A DNA stretch of 19,939 nt from Pseudomonadota bacterium (GTDB lineage Bacteria > Pseudomonadota > Gammaproteobacteria > Xanthomonadales > Xanthomonadaceae): assembly GCA_023388955.1 (NCBI GenBank), contig JAEWFH010000024.1:1-19939 (forward strand), read 5' to 3'. A program made the position numbers and the translations under genes. The notes beneath the pieces were generated by a model. That model had not been told where the DNA came from and made no database searches. It saw only the letters and a list, made by a program, of their open reading frames with translations. The first letter of the stretch is position 1, and each line of letters starts with the position of its first letter. Of this stretch, positions 1-8,163 are shown one piece after another.

Positions 1-983
1 TCGGACGCGACGAATACGACCCGGACAAGCTGCGCTACCACAGCATCATCATCATGACCGACGCGGACGTGGACGGAAGCCACATCCGCACCCTGCTGCT
101 GACCTTCTTCTACCGGCAGATGCCGGAGCTGATCGAGCGCGGCCACGTCTACATCGGACTGCCGCCGCTGTACAAGATCAAGCAGGGCAAGACCGAGCTG
201 TACCTCAAGGACGACGCGGCACTCAACGCCTACCTGGCCAATAACGCCATCGAGGGCGCCGCGCTGGTGCCCGCCGAAGGCGAGCCGCCGGTTTCCGGTG
301 CGGCGCTGGAGCGGTTGCTGCTGGCCTTCGCCGGCGCCCGCGAGACCATCGCCCGCAACACCCACCGCTACGATTCGGCGGTGCTGGAGGCTTTGATCGA
401 CTTCACCCCGCTCGATGCCGCGCACCTGGCCGGCAACATCGACGAGCGCCACGAGCTGGACGCGCTGGAAAAGCGCATCAACCGCTCCGGCCTGGGGCGG
501 CCCACCTATTCGCTGGACCTGCAGCCGGCCAACGAGTCGCATCCGCCGGCCCTGGTGGTCCGTCGCCGGCACATGGGCGAGGAGCTGCTACAGGTGATCC
601 CGCTGGCCGCCTTCGAGTCCGGCGAGCTGCGTCCGCTGCGCGAGGCCGCCGCCCAACTCCACGGCCTGGTCCGGGAGGGCGCGATGATCATGCGCGGCAA
701 CCGCAGCCAGGAGATCGACAGCTTCGCCGAGGGCTACGCGTGGCTGCTGGAGGAGGCCAAGAAGGGCCGTCAGATCCAGCGCTTCAAGGGTCTGGGTGAG
801 ATGAACCCGGAGCAGCTGTGGGAAACCACCGTCAACCCGGAGAGCCGTCGCCTGCTGCAGGTCCGGATCGAAGACGCGGTGGCCGCCGACCAGATCTTCA
901 GCACCCTGATGGGCGACGTGGTGGAGCCGCGCCGCGAGTTCATCGAGGAGAATGCGCTGAAGGCCGCAAACCTCGACTACTGA
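1..983 (+). CDS. gyrB: DNA gyrase subunit B, C-terminal part (5' end outside window)
   Basis: This is the ATPase subunit of type II topoisomerase GyrA2B2, which introduces negative supercoils into DNA. The reading frame is open from the window edge (first full codon at base 3) and holds about the last 326 residues of a family usually 800-815 residues long. The visible part starts inside the TOPRIM domain, including the metal-binding DADVDGSHIR motif at 57-86. It ends with the conserved QRFKGLGEMNPEQLWETT and the typical tail EENALKAANLDY. Between them lies the lineage-variable insertion also present in E. coli GyrB. The ATPase domain lies upstream of the window. The gene stops with TGA at 981-983, and the next gene starts about 80 bases later on the same strand. 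Identification is by direct similarity to E. coli GyrB. Confidence 0.98.
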   Translation, partial: GRDEYDPDKLRYHSIIIMTDADVDGSHIRTLLLTFFYRQMPELIERGHVYIGLPPLYKIKQGKTELYLKDDAALNAYLANNAIEGAALVPAEGEPPVSGAALERLLLAFAGARETIARNTHRYDSAVLEALIDFTPLDAAHLAGNIDERHELDALEKRINRSGLGRPTYSLDLQPANESHPPALVVRRRHMGEELLQVIPLAAFESGELRPLREAAAQLHGLVREGAMIMRGNRSQEIDSFAEGYAWLLEEAKKGRQIQRFKGLGEMNPEQLWETTVNPESRRLLQVRIEDAVAADQIFSTLMGDVVEPRREFIEENALKAANLDY

Positions 984-1061
984 ACCCTGCGGTGGGCGGC
1001 TTGACGGCCTATTCATGCGCGGACGGTTATCACCTGTCCTCTCATGCAGAGGAATTTCCCG

Positions 1062-1865
1062 ATGAAGCGCCTACTCCTCGCCGGTGCCATCGGCATCGCG
1101 GTCGCCGCGTGTGCCACCACGACCTCGCCAACCGGCCGGACCCAGACGGTGGGCGCGGTGTCCCAGCAACAGCTCGACCAGCTGGGCGCGGAAGCCTTCC
1201 AGCAGTACAAGACGCAGCAGCCGCTGAGCGGCAATAGCCAGCAGAACGGCTACGTGCGCTGCGTGGTCACGGCGGTGGTACGGGAGCTCCCCGCCTCGGC
1301 CCAGACCGGCTGGGACGTCGCCCTGTTTAACAACGATTCACCCAATGCCTTCGCCCTGCCCGGTGGCAAGGTCGGCGTGTACACGGGCATCTTCAAGGTG
1401 GCCCGCAACCAGGACCAGTTGGCGGCGGTCATCGCCCACGAGATCGGGCACGTGGTCGCGCGCCATCACGATGAGCGGATCACCCGCCAGTACGGAGCCC
1501 AGGCCGGCCTCGGCGTGCTCGGGGCCCTGGTAGGTTCCCAGTACGGGAGCAATGCCGCCCAGGCCACGCAACAGCTTGGGGGCGCGGCGCTGCAGACCGC
1601 GTTCCTGTTGCCGAACAACCGAGTCCAGGAGACCGAGGCGGACGTGGTCGGCCAGCAGCTCATGGCGGCGGCGGGCTTCGACCCACGGCAGGCGGTCGGG
1701 TTGTGGGAAAACATGATCTCCGCCGGGGGCAGCCAGGGGCCGGAATGGCTCTCCACCCACCCCAATCCGCAGGCCCGGATCGCGGAGCTGAATGCGCGCG
1801 CGACCGACCTCGTGCCCGTGTATGAACGCGCCCAGGCGGCCGGCAAACGACCCAACTGCGGCTGA
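1062..1865 (+). CDS. M48-family zinc metalloprotease, probable outer-membrane lipoprotein (LoiP/YcaL-like)
   Basis: This is a predicted periplasmic Zn-dependent endopeptidase of peptidase family M48. The 267-residue product has a lipoprotein signal ending VAAC (Cys17), so it is probably lipid-anchored. The zinc site is visible: HEIGH at about 126-130, followed by VVARHHDE, and the third ligand in ETEAD (Glu192). The C-terminal STHPNPQARIAEL motif is typical of single-domain M48 lipoproteins such as LoiP and YcaL. There is no TPR domain, so it is not a full BepA. I chose ATG 1062 rather than an in-frame ATG at 1044 because AGAGGA sits 8-14 bases before 1062 and the signal peptide then starts MKRLLL. 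Its role is inferred: quality control of outer-membrane proteins, as for its relatives. Confidence 0.9.
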   Translation: MKRLLLAGAIGIAVAACATTTSPTGRTQTVGAVSQQQLDQLGAEAFQQYKTQQPLSGNSQQNGYVRCVVTAVVRELPASAQTGWDVALFNNDSPNAFALPGGKVGVYTGIFKVARNQDQLAAVIAHEIGHVVARHHDERITRQYGAQAGLGVLGALVGSQYGSNAAQATQQLGGAALQTAFLLPNNRVQETEADVVGQQLMAAAGFDPRQAVGLWENMISAGGSQGPEWLSTHPNPQARIAELNARATDLVPVYERAQAAGKRPNCG

Positions 1866-1985
1866 GTCACGACAGATTCGAGCAAGTAAAACGGTTTCTT
1901 CGTCCACCGAATTTCTGCTAGCTTCGTCGACCTGGCGTTTTCACGCCGCGGTCACTCCGACCGCCAGGATCCAATCGAGGTTGTA

Positions 1986-3203
1986 ATGGCCCACATCGTC
2001 CCCCGCACCAGCACCCTCCTTGCCGCCGCCATCGGCGCGGTCCTCGTGCTCGGCACCGTCGCCGCGCCGGCTCCGGTCAACGCCGAGCCGCAGGCCCGCG
2101 AGCGTCGCGGCCAGCGTGAGAACCGTTCCCAGGACACCAAGGTCACGGTCGAGCAGCGTTACCCCAACGCTACCCGCGAGGCGCCGGAGGGCAAGGCGTC
2201 CCGGAAGATGGCGCGCAAGCTCGAGCAGATGAACGAGCTGTACTCCAACGATGACCTCGCCGGCGCCCGTGCAGTGGCGGACGAAATCCTGGCCGACCCG
2301 GAAGCCAACGACTACGAGAAGGCGTACTCGGCGCAGTTTGCAGGCCAGGCGGCGTATGACGCCGATGAACTGCAGGCGGCCGTCGACTACATGCAGCAGG
2401 TGGTCGACCTCGACGCGCTGGACAACAACTCGCACTTCAACGCCATGTTGAACCTGGCGCAGATGCAGTCGAGTGCGGAACAGCACGAGGCGGCGCTCGC
2501 CACCTTCGACCGCTACCTCACCGAGAGCGGAAGCACGGATCCCCAGGACCTGGTCATGAAGGGCCAGACCCTGTACCTGCTGGAGCGCTACACCGACGCG
2601 GCGCAGGCGATCCAGCAGGCGATCGATGCCAGTCCGGAACCCAATCCGCAATGGCAGGCACTGCTGATGCAGGTCTACGTCGAGAGCGGTGACAACGCCG
2701 GCGCAATACGGATGGCGGAGCAGGTCGTCGCCGCGAAGCCGGACGACCGCCGGGCACTGCTCAACCTGGCCGTGGTCTACAGCCAGGCCGACATGCCGGA
2801 GAAGTCGATCGAGGTGCTCGAGCGACTGCGTGCCGGCGGCCAGCTGGAGACCGCCAATGAGTACAACCAGCTCTACGCGACCTACCTCAACATGGAAGGC
2901 CAGGAGCGCCAGGCGGCCGCGGTGATCGACGAGGGCCTGGAGCGCGGCGTACTCAAGCCCGACCTCGGAACCTACACGGCGCTGGCACAGGCGTACTACT
3001 TCTCCGACCAGGCTGCGCAGGCCATCGAGGCATACCGCAAGGCGGCGCCGCTGGACGAGGACGGCGAAACCTACCTCAACCTGGCCAAGGTCCTGTACCA
3101 GGAAGACCGTGCGTCGGAAGCGGCACAGGCGGCGCAGCAGGCCCTGGACAAGGGGGTTTCGCAACCTGACCAGGCACGCGACATTATCAACGCCAGCCGC
3201 TGA
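1986..3203 (+). CDS. Exported tetratricopeptide-repeat protein upstream of tonB
   Basis: The 405-residue protein has a Sec-type signal peptide (hydrophobic 10-27, probable cleavage after Ala33). A charged low-complexity stretch follows (about 34-75), then a series of TPR-like helical pairs to the C-terminus. Alternating small and aromatic TPR positions are visible, for example in YEKAYSAQFAGQAAYDADEL, LNLAVVYSQADMPEKSIEVL and YLNLAKVLYQEDRASEAAQA. TPR proteins scaffold protein-protein contacts, so this one probably acts in the periplasm. It lies just before tonB on the same strand, separated by 163 bases that contain a hairpin, so it may be functionally linked to the TonB system. That link is inference from position. 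GAGG at 1977-1980 supports ATG 1986. No enzymatic motif was seen. Confidence 0.85.
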   Translation: MAHIVPRTSTLLAAAIGAVLVLGTVAAPAPVNAEPQARERRGQRENRSQDTKVTVEQRYPNATREAPEGKASRKMARKLEQMNELYSNDDLAGARAVADEILADPEANDYEKAYSAQFAGQAAYDADELQAAVDYMQQVVDLDALDNNSHFNAMLNLAQMQSSAEQHEAALATFDRYLTESGSTDPQDLVMKGQTLYLLERYTDAAQAIQQAIDASPEPNPQWQALLMQVYVESGDNAGAIRMAEQVVAAKPDDRRALLNLAVVYSQADMPEKSIEVLERLRAGGQLETANEYNQLYATYLNMEGQERQAAAVIDEGLERGVLKPDLGTYTALAQAYYFSDQAAQAIEAYRKAAPLDEDGETYLNLAKVLYQEDRASEAAQAAQQALDKGVSQPDQARDIINASR

Positions 3204-3288
3204 TCCCGGATACGGGGAGCGGTGCGGGAGCACCACGAAGGACACACTCGGGCAACCTACCGCCCAAACGTTTTGTTATATCCTTGGA

Positions 3289-3313
3289 GGTTCCCGTCCG
3301 AGAGACGGGAGCC
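3289..3313 (+). other. Stable hairpin in the tonB leader
   Basis: A 10-bp stem (3289-3298 with 3304-3313, one G-T wobble) closes a 5-base loop, CGAGA, in the 163-base gap between the TPR gene and tonB. No T-run follows, so it is not a classical intrinsic terminator. A TTATAT-like -10 hexamer lies just upstream (about 3276-3281), so the hairpin could fall in the tonB 5' UTR. Its function is unknown: mRNA stabilisation, attenuation, or termination of the TPR transcript are all possible. Confidence 0.5.
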
Positions 3314-3366
3314 ATCTTCGAAGTCCGTGGCGTCTTGCGCCCGGCATCAAACCGAGCTGACGGCGC

Positions 3367-4035
3367 ATGACGCAAGACCTGGAAACCCCCGTGGATAACC
3401 GCCCTGAGCGCGAAGAGCTCAATTGGGCCCGTGTCGCCGGCATCACCATGGCGATCGCGGTGCACGCTGCCGCGTTGCTGATGATGCTTGCGCCGCCTAA
3501 GGCGCCGCCGCCGGAGGCGGAAGAGGAGCAGGCGACGATCGTCAACATCATCCGTCCGCCGCCGCCGCCCCCGCCGCCGCCGCCGCCGCCGCCGGAGCCG
3601 CCGAAGCCGATCACGCCGCCGCGCGAGCTGACCCGGCCGACGCCGACCCCGCTGCCGCCGCCGCCGGAGGCACCGCCAATCGTGGTCGACGACCCGAGCC
3701 CGGTGGACGTTCCGGCGCCGCCGCCGGCCCCGCCTGCCCCGCCGCAGCCGACCACCACACTGGGCTCGGTGGACCCGTCCTCGCGTGCGCAGAACCCGCC
3801 CCGCTACCCGCCGTCCGCATTGCGTTCGGGTATCGAGGGCACCGTGATCCTGGTCATCAGCATCGACGCCCAGGGCAACGTGCTCGACGTGGAGGTCGAG
3901 CGTTCCAGCCGCAATCGTGATCTCGACCGCGCGGCGGTCCAGGCCGCACGCAAGTGGCGCTTCAACGCGGCCACGGAGAACGGTGTCGCGGTCGCAAGCC
4001 GCGTCCGGGTCCCGGTCGACTTCAACCTGAACTGA
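3367..4035 (+). CDS. tonB: Energy transducer TonB
   Basis: TonB spans the periplasm and passes proton-motive energy from ExbB/ExbD to outer-membrane TonB-dependent receptors. The 222-residue product has a short cytoplasmic N-terminus and one membrane anchor (about 22-42, with His33 in the segment). A very proline-rich periplasmic spacer follows (about 43-130), including 13 consecutive prolines at 64-76. The C-terminal TonB domain (about 138-222) has YPPSALRSGIEGTVILVISI and AARKWRFNAA, matching the family motif. The length is normal. The gene leads tonB-exbB-exbD1-exbD2, all on the plus strand, as in Xanthomonas. No clear Fur box was found in the leader. Confidence 0.95.
   Translation: MTQDLETPVDNRPEREELNWARVAGITMAIAVHAAALLMMLAPPKAPPPEAEEEQATIVNIIRPPPPPPPPPPPPPEPPKPITPPRELTRPTPTPLPPPPEAPPIVVDDPSPVDVPAPPPAPPAPPQPTTTLGSVDPSSRAQNPPRYPPSALRSGIEGTVILVISIDAQGNVLDVEVERSSRNRDLDRAAVQAARKWRFNAATENGVAVASRVRVPVDFNLN
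3556..3594 (+). repeat. CCG trinucleotide tract encoding 13 prolines in TonB
   Basis: Thirteen consecutive proline codons (twelve CCG and one CCC) form a microsatellite-like run in the TonB periplasmic spacer. Gain or loss of units by slippage would stay in frame and change only spacer length. Polyproline runs of this length normally need elongation factor P for efficient translation. Confidence 0.9.
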
Positions 4036-4119
4036 CGCGCGGCTGTGACGCCAGTTCCGTACCACCCGTAGTCTTTTTCCCGCAGTCCTCTTCTTCCACG
4101 ACATCCAAAGGTAAGCGTC

Positions 4120-4860
4120 ATGCTTCAGGAAACCACCGCCGCGACCGGCGCCAACGACGCCGCTGCTTTCCAGCAGATGAGCTTCTCCCACATGATCCAG
4201 AACTTCGACACTGTCGCCTGGGTCGTGTTCCTTACCCTGGTACTGTTCTCGGTGCTGTCGGTGTACTGGATCGTGGTCAACATGATCCGCAACGCCCGCC
4301 TGCGCCGCAGCAGTGACCGCGTCGTCGCCACGTTCTGGGAGACCGGCAACGCGCAGGACGCCATCCGTTACATGGAAGAGCAGCCGCGCAGCGAGCCGTT
4401 CTCCAAGATCGCCCTGGACGCCGCCGAGGCCGCCGCCCACCACCAGCAGCAGGAAGGTTCGCGCCTTGCCGAGTCGCTGAGCCGCTCCGAGTTCGTCGAC
4501 CGCGCCCTGCGCCAGGCCGTCACCCGTGAGTCGATGAAGCTCGAGGCCGGCCAGACCCTGCTGGCGACCGTCGGTGCCACCTCGCCGTTCGTCGGCCTGC
4601 TGGGTACCGTGTGGGGCATCTACCACGCCCTGATCCGCATCGGCGCCACCGGCAACGCGTCCATCGACGCCGTCGCGGGCCCGGTCGGCGAGGCGCTGAT
4701 CATGACCGCGTTCGGCCTGTTCGTCGCGATCCCGGCCGTGCTTGCCTACAACTTCTTCAACAAGGGCAACCGCGCGCTGATCAGCCGCTTCGATACGTTC
4801 GCGCACGACCTGCACGACTTCCTGGCTACCGGTACCCGCGTGGGCGTTGCCCGTCGCTGA
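4120..4860 (+). CDS. exbB: TonB-system proton channel subunit ExbB
   Basis: ExbB is an inner-membrane MotA/TolQ/ExbB-family protein that forms the pentameric proton channel scaffold energising TonB. The 246-residue sequence has three predicted membrane spans: about 31-53, about 145-170 (containing TSPFVGLLGTVWGIYHAL) and about 190-212 (GEALIMTAFGLFVAIPAVLAY). The loop between spans 1 and 2 is long and cytoplasmic, as in the family. The GLLGTVWGI and GEAL...AIPA motifs are hallmark channel segments. AAAGG at 4107-4111 gives a good ribosome-binding site for ATG 4120. The gene lies between tonB and exbD1 with no terminator seen, so it is probably cotranscribed. TolQ is the nearest alternative, but the tonB/exbD context favours ExbB. 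Confidence 0.95.
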   Translation: MLQETTAATGANDAAAFQQMSFSHMIQNFDTVAWVVFLTLVLFSVLSVYWIVVNMIRNARLRRSSDRVVATFWETGNAQDAIRYMEEQPRSEPFSKIALDAAEAAAHHQQQEGSRLAESLSRSEFVDRALRQAVTRESMKLEAGQTLLATVGATSPFVGLLGTVWGIYHALIRIGATGNASIDAVAGPVGEALIMTAFGLFVAIPAVLAYNFFNKGNRALISRFDTFAHDLHDFLATGTRVGVARR

Positions 4861-4896
4861 TCCGCGAAGTCCCACAGTTCCAGTCGGAGTCCGAGT

Positions 4897-5322
4897 ATGG
4901 CCTTCAGTTCAGGCAGCAGCGGCGGCGGTACGCCGATGGCCGAGATCAACGTCACCCCGCTCGTCGACGTGATGCTCGTGCTGTTGATCATCTTCATGAT
5001 CACGGCGCCGCTTATGACCCACAAGATCCAGGTTGACCTGCCCGAGGCCGACGTCAGCAGTCTTGACCAAGAGGCTCCGGAAGTGCCGCCGATCACCATT
5101 GCGATCGAGCCTTCCGGTGCCCTCTACTGGAACGACGAGCCGATCACCACGGACCTGATGGAAAGCAGGCTGTCGGTGGAGGCGCAGAAGACCCCACAGC
5201 CGCAGATCAACGTCCGCGGCGACAGGACGACCAAGTACCGCATCGTTCGCGATGTGGTGCAGACTGCCCAGCAGCAGGGCATGCGCAAGGTCGGCTTCGT
5301 CGCCATCAAGGACCGTAACTGA
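4897..5322 (+). CDS. exbD1: Biopolymer transporter ExbD (first copy)
   Basis: ExbD is an inner-membrane protein with a single span and a periplasmic domain that works with ExbB. The 141-residue product has the conserved NVTPLVDVMLVLLIIFMITAP segment, in which Asp24 matches the essential protonatable aspartate of ExbD/TolR proteins. The periplasmic domain follows, with INVRGDRTTKY and the C-terminal RKVGFVAIKDRN. It starts 36 bases after exbB and ends 15 bases before a second exbD, consistent with one operon. The symbol follows Xanthomonas usage for the tonB-exbB-exbD1-exbD2 arrangement. Confidence 0.94.
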   Translation: MAFSSGSSGGGTPMAEINVTPLVDVMLVLLIIFMITAPLMTHKIQVDLPEADVSSLDQEAPEVPPITIAIEPSGALYWNDEPITTDLMESRLSVEAQKTPQPQINVRGDRTTKYRIVRDVVQTAQQQGMRKVGFVAIKDRN

Positions 5323-5337
5323 CCGGAGACTACGCAG

Positions 5338-5754
5338 ATGGCTTTCAGTGCAAACTCCGGCGGCGGCGATTCGATGTCGGACATCAACGTCACCCCCCTG
5401 GTTGACGTGCTCCTGGTGCTCCTGATCATCTTCATGGTGACCGCCCCGATCGCTTCGTATCCGATCGAGGTCAACCTGCCCCAGCGGACCAACGCGCCGC
5501 CGCCGACGTCGGAACCCCCGCCGCCGATCCGGTTGCGCATCGATGCCTCGGGCGAGGTGTTCTGGAACAACTCGCCGCATCCGCTTCCGGTCATCGCCGA
5601 CCTGATGCGGCAGACCGTGGCGAATGATCCGACCAACCAGCCGCAGCTGGAAATCGATACGAATCTGGATGCCGATTACGGCATCCTGGCCAAGGTACTG
5701 GCCCACGCGAAGACCGCCGACATGAAGAAGATCGGCTTCGTGCAGAACGATTGA
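5338..5754 (+). CDS. exbD2: Biopolymer transporter ExbD (second copy)
   Basis: This 138-residue paralogue directly follows exbD1 with a 15-base gap. It keeps the membrane segment NVTPLVDVLLVLLIIFMVTAP with the key aspartate (Asp23). Its periplasmic domain is clearly divergent, with a Pro-rich linker (NAPPPTSEPPPP). In Xanthomonas campestris the second ExbD is reported to be dispensable for general iron uptake but needed for other TonB-linked functions. Whether that applies here is inference. The gene ends 19 bases before the terminator hairpin that closes the operon. Confidence 0.93.
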   Translation: MAFSANSGGGDSMSDINVTPLVDVLLVLLIIFMVTAPIASYPIEVNLPQRTNAPPPTSEPPPPIRLRIDASGEVFWNNSPHPLPVIADLMRQTVANDPTNQPQLEIDTNLDADYGILAKVLAHAKTADMKKIGFVQND

Positions 5755-5772
5755 CGCTTGACTGTCGAATGG

Positions 5773-5801
5773 AAACGCCGCCCACCGGGCGGCGTTTTTT
5801 T
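5773..5801. terminator. Intrinsic, probably bidirectional terminator between exbD2 and pdxJ
   Basis: A near-perfect GC-rich stem (5774-5783 with 5787-5796, three-base loop ACC) is followed by a T-run to 5801. It lies 19 bases after the exbD2 stop. An A-run on the left arm gives T residues on the opposite strand, so it can also stop the convergent pdxJ transcript. The pdxJ stop codon (5800-5802 on the minus strand) overlaps the end of the T-run. Confidence 0.92.
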
Positions 5802-6570
5802 ATGCGCGAACCGAGTCGATGACCTGCAGGTAGCGCCGGACCGTGGCATGCAGGCCGTCGTACAGGGCCTCGGAAATGAGTGCATGGCCGATCGAGACCT
5901 CCCGCACGTCCGGCACCGCGGACAGGAAGCGGCCGAGGTTGGCCTGGCTCAGGTCATGCCCGGCGTTGACCTGCAGGCCGGTCGCCTGCGCGCGCCTGGC
6001 GATGCTGGCGAAACGTTCCAGCATCGGGCCTTCCCGCCCCTCCTCCACGGCCTGCGCGTAGGGGCCGGTGTAGAGCTCGACCCGGTCGGCACCGGTCGTG
6101 GCCGCCTGCCCGATCGTCCCGGAGCGCGCCGGGTCCCAGGCATCGGCGAACAGGCTCACGCGGCAGCCCAGGGCCTTGAGTTCATCGACCAGCGGCCGCA
6201 GGCGTTCCGCGTCGCGGGCGAAGTCGAAGCCGTGGTCGGAGGTGAGCTGGCCATCGCCGTCCGGGACAAGAGTCGCCTGTGCGGGCCGCGCCTGCCGGCA
6301 CAGCTCCAGCAATCCCGGATAACCCTCGCGAGCAGGCGCGAACGGGTTGCCCTCGATGTTGAACTCCACCCCGCGGTCGCGGGTCAGCGTGGCCAGCGCC
6401 AGCACGTCGTCGGCGCGGATGTGCCGGGCGTCCGGCCGCGGATGCACGGTGATGCCGTGGGCTCCGGCGTCCAGGCAGGTGGCCGCGGCGCGGAGTACAT
6501 CCGGTTCGCCGCCGCCACGCGAATTGCGCAGCACCGCGATCTTGTTGACGTTGACGCTGAGGACGGTCAT
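5800..6570 (-). CDS. pdxJ: Pyridoxine 5'-phosphate synthase PdxJ
   Basis: PdxJ condenses 1-deoxyxylulose 5-phosphate with 3-amino-2-oxopropyl phosphate to form pyridoxine 5'-phosphate, the last ring-forming step of DXP-dependent vitamin B6 synthesis. The 256-residue TIM-barrel protein shows family motifs in order: LSVNVNKIAVLRNSRG, AGAHGITVHPRPD, FNIEGNPF, LVPDGDGQLTSDHGFD, RVELYTGPYA, LQVNAGHDLS and VSIGHALI. Where E. coli has D-H in its N-terminal strand (NIDHIATLRN), this protein has N-K (NVNKIAVLRN), which I believe marks a PdxJ subgroup. I chose ATG at 6570; an upstream in-frame extension to 6636 lacks family similarity. No clear Shine-Dalgarno was seen. The gene converges on the exbD2 terminator and lies 69 bases downstream of the cardiolipin synthase gene. 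Confidence 0.95.
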   Translation of the reverse strand: MTVLSVNVNKIAVLRNSRGGGEPDVLRAAATCLDAGAHGITVHPRPDARHIRADDVLALATLTRDRGVEFNIEGNPFAPAREGYPGLLELCRQARPAQATLVPDGDGQLTSDHGFDFARDAERLRPLVDELKALGCRVSLFADAWDPARSGTIGQAATTGADRVELYTGPYAQAVEEGREGPMLERFASIARRAQATGLQVNAGHDLSQANLGRFLSAVPDVREVSIGHALISEALYDGLHATVRRYLQVIDSVRA

Positions 6571-6605
6571 GAACCGGGGGAGGCTGGCTGGGCACGCCAG
6601 TGTAC

Positions 6606-6621
6606 CGCCCGCCGGCGGGCG
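6606..6621. repeat. 16-bp perfect palindrome between cls and pdxJ
   Basis: CGCCCGCCGGCGGGCG is a perfect palindrome in the 69-base gap between the cardiolipin synthase stop and the pdxJ start. It has no T-run on either side and cannot form a normal loop without opening the central CCGG, so I do not call it a terminator. It may reduce readthrough or simply reflect the GC-rich composition. Confidence 0.4.
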
Positions 6622-6639
6622 ACCAGGCGTGTGCACTCC

Positions 6640-8073
6640 CTAGAGCAGCGGGGAGACCAGCCGTGCCAGTCCTTCGGGAAGCCGGACACGCCAGAAAGGA
6701 TTCGGTCGCTCCCGCGGGACGGGCTCGCAGGCGTCGCAGTCCGATTCCACCAGCTGGGCCAGCTCCCCTACCTGGGCCGGGTCGCAGACCAGCAGTGACA
6801 GTTCGAAGTTGAGTCGGAAGCTGCGATGGTCGAAGTTGGCGCTGCCGACAATCGCGAGGTCGTCGTCGCAGACCAGCACCTTGCTGTGCAGCATGCGCGG
6901 ACCGTACTCGTGGATACCCACCCCGGCAGCCAGCAGCCGGTCGTAGTAGGAGCGTCCGGCATAGGTGACCAGGCGGCTGTCGCTCATGCGCGGCACCATC
7001 AGGCGCACGTCGAGACCGCCCAGGGCCGCGGAAGTCAGCGCCATCATGGCCGCCTCGCCGGGGACGAAGTACGGCGTCATCAGCCACACCCTGCGCCGGG
7101 CGGCGTGGATCGCACCGACGTGGGCGCGATGGATCGCTTCCCAGGACGAATCCGGCCCCGACGCGATGACCTGGGTGGCGATGGTTCCAGAACCGGGGTC
7201 GTAGTGGGACAGCGGCAGCGGAGTGGTCCCGGTGGCGTACGCCCAGTCCTCGACGAAGACCGCCTGCAACTCGCGCACGATCCGGCCTTCGAGCCGCACG
7301 TGCAGGTCGCGGTAGGCGGTCCCGCACAGGGTCTCGTCCTGTTCATCGGTGATGTTGATGCCGCCGGTGAAGCCGATCCGGTCGTCGATGACCACCACCT
7401 TGCGGTGGTTGCGCAGGTTGAGCCACGGCCGCTTCCAGAACTTCAGGCGGATGGGATGGAACCAGGCAACCTCGCCGCCGGCGTCCAGCAGCGGCTGCAG
7501 GAAGCGCGCGCGCACGGCCGAGGAGCCCACCGCATCCAGCAACAGCCGCACCCTGACCCCGTCGCGGGCGCGCGCGACCAGCGCATCCCGCAGCGCCGTG
7601 CCGGACCGGTCGGGTTCGTAGATGTAGTACTCCAGATGGATGTGCTCGCGCGCCCCGGCTACCGCGTCCAGCAGGGCCCGGTACTTCGCAGCTCCGTCAA
7701 CCAGCAGCTGGAGGGAACGGGCCGTGGTCGGGGGCATGCCCGTGGTGGCGTGGACCATGCGGGCCATCTCGATGGCCTCGTCGCTGTCCTGGATCCCGGC
7801 TGGGAGCCGTGGCATCGCCCGCCGTGACTGCCGCCGCCGCAGGCGCTGGCGATCGATCTTCTGTGGCCCCAGGAAGTAGTAGACCAGGAAGCCCACGTAG
7901 GGCAGCGCCGCCAGGCCGATCAGCCAGGCCAGGGTGGCGACCGGCTCGCGCTTCTGCAGGACGATCCAGGTCCCCAGTCCAAGCAGGTAGGCCACCCAGC
8001 CCGCGGCCAGCACGATCTTCAGGTGCTCGAAGTCGAGCAGCTCGTTCCACACGGCGGACAGGGCGTCGGGCAT
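6640..8073 (-). CDS. cls: Cardiolipin synthase, ClsA-type, two HKD motifs
   Basis: This phospholipase-D-superfamily enzyme probably joins two phosphatidylglycerol molecules to cardiolipin and glycerol at the inner membrane. The 477-residue protein has two N-terminal membrane spans (about 18-38 and 46-68) followed by two PLD catalytic motifs. The first is NHRKVVVIDDR (His223, Lys225, Asp230) with GFTGGINI behind it. The second is LHSKVLVCDDD (His396, Lys398, Asp403) with AIVGSANFDHRS. Length and layout fit bacterial ClsA. The open frame extends far upstream, but that part is the antisense of the radical SAM gene. ATG at 8073 gives the expected membrane N-terminus. The gene is divergent from the radical SAM gene with 90 bases between them. 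Confidence 0.93.
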   Translation of the reverse strand: MPDALSAVWNELLDFEHLKIVLAAGWVAYLLGLGTWIVLQKREPVATLAWLIGLAALPYVGFLVYYFLGPQKIDRQRLRRRQSRRAMPRLPAGIQDSDEAIEMARMVHATTGMPPTTARSLQLLVDGAAKYRALLDAVAGAREHIHLEYYIYEPDRSGTALRDALVARARDGVRVRLLLDAVGSSAVRARFLQPLLDAGGEVAWFHPIRLKFWKRPWLNLRNHRKVVVIDDRIGFTGGINITDEQDETLCGTAYRDLHVRLEGRIVRELQAVFVEDWAYATGTTPLPLSHYDPGSGTIATQVIASGPDSSWEAIHRAHVGAIHAARRRVWLMTPYFVPGEAAMMALTSAALGGLDVRLMVPRMSDSRLVTYAGRSYYDRLLAAGVGIHEYGPRMLHSKVLVCDDDLAIVGSANFDHRSFRLNFELSLLVCDPAQVGELAQLVESDCDACEPVPRERPNPFWRVRLPEGLARLVSPLL

Positions 8074-8163
8074 ATGGGCAGCAGTGGCGCCGGCCTGAAC
8101 GGCGCCCCGGACACGGCGCGCGCGGTCTCTCGCGATGCGACCGCATGCGCCTAGGCTAGCCGG

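Noticed and set aside
3187..4875. Long minus-strand frame (562 codons) opposite tonB and exbB
   Set aside because: It is antisense to clearly recognised tonB and exbB, and its composition is that of a shadow frame.
6570..6636. N-terminal extension of PdxJ to 6636
   Set aside because: The extra 22 residues have no family counterpart, while MTVLSVNVNK is the normal family start.
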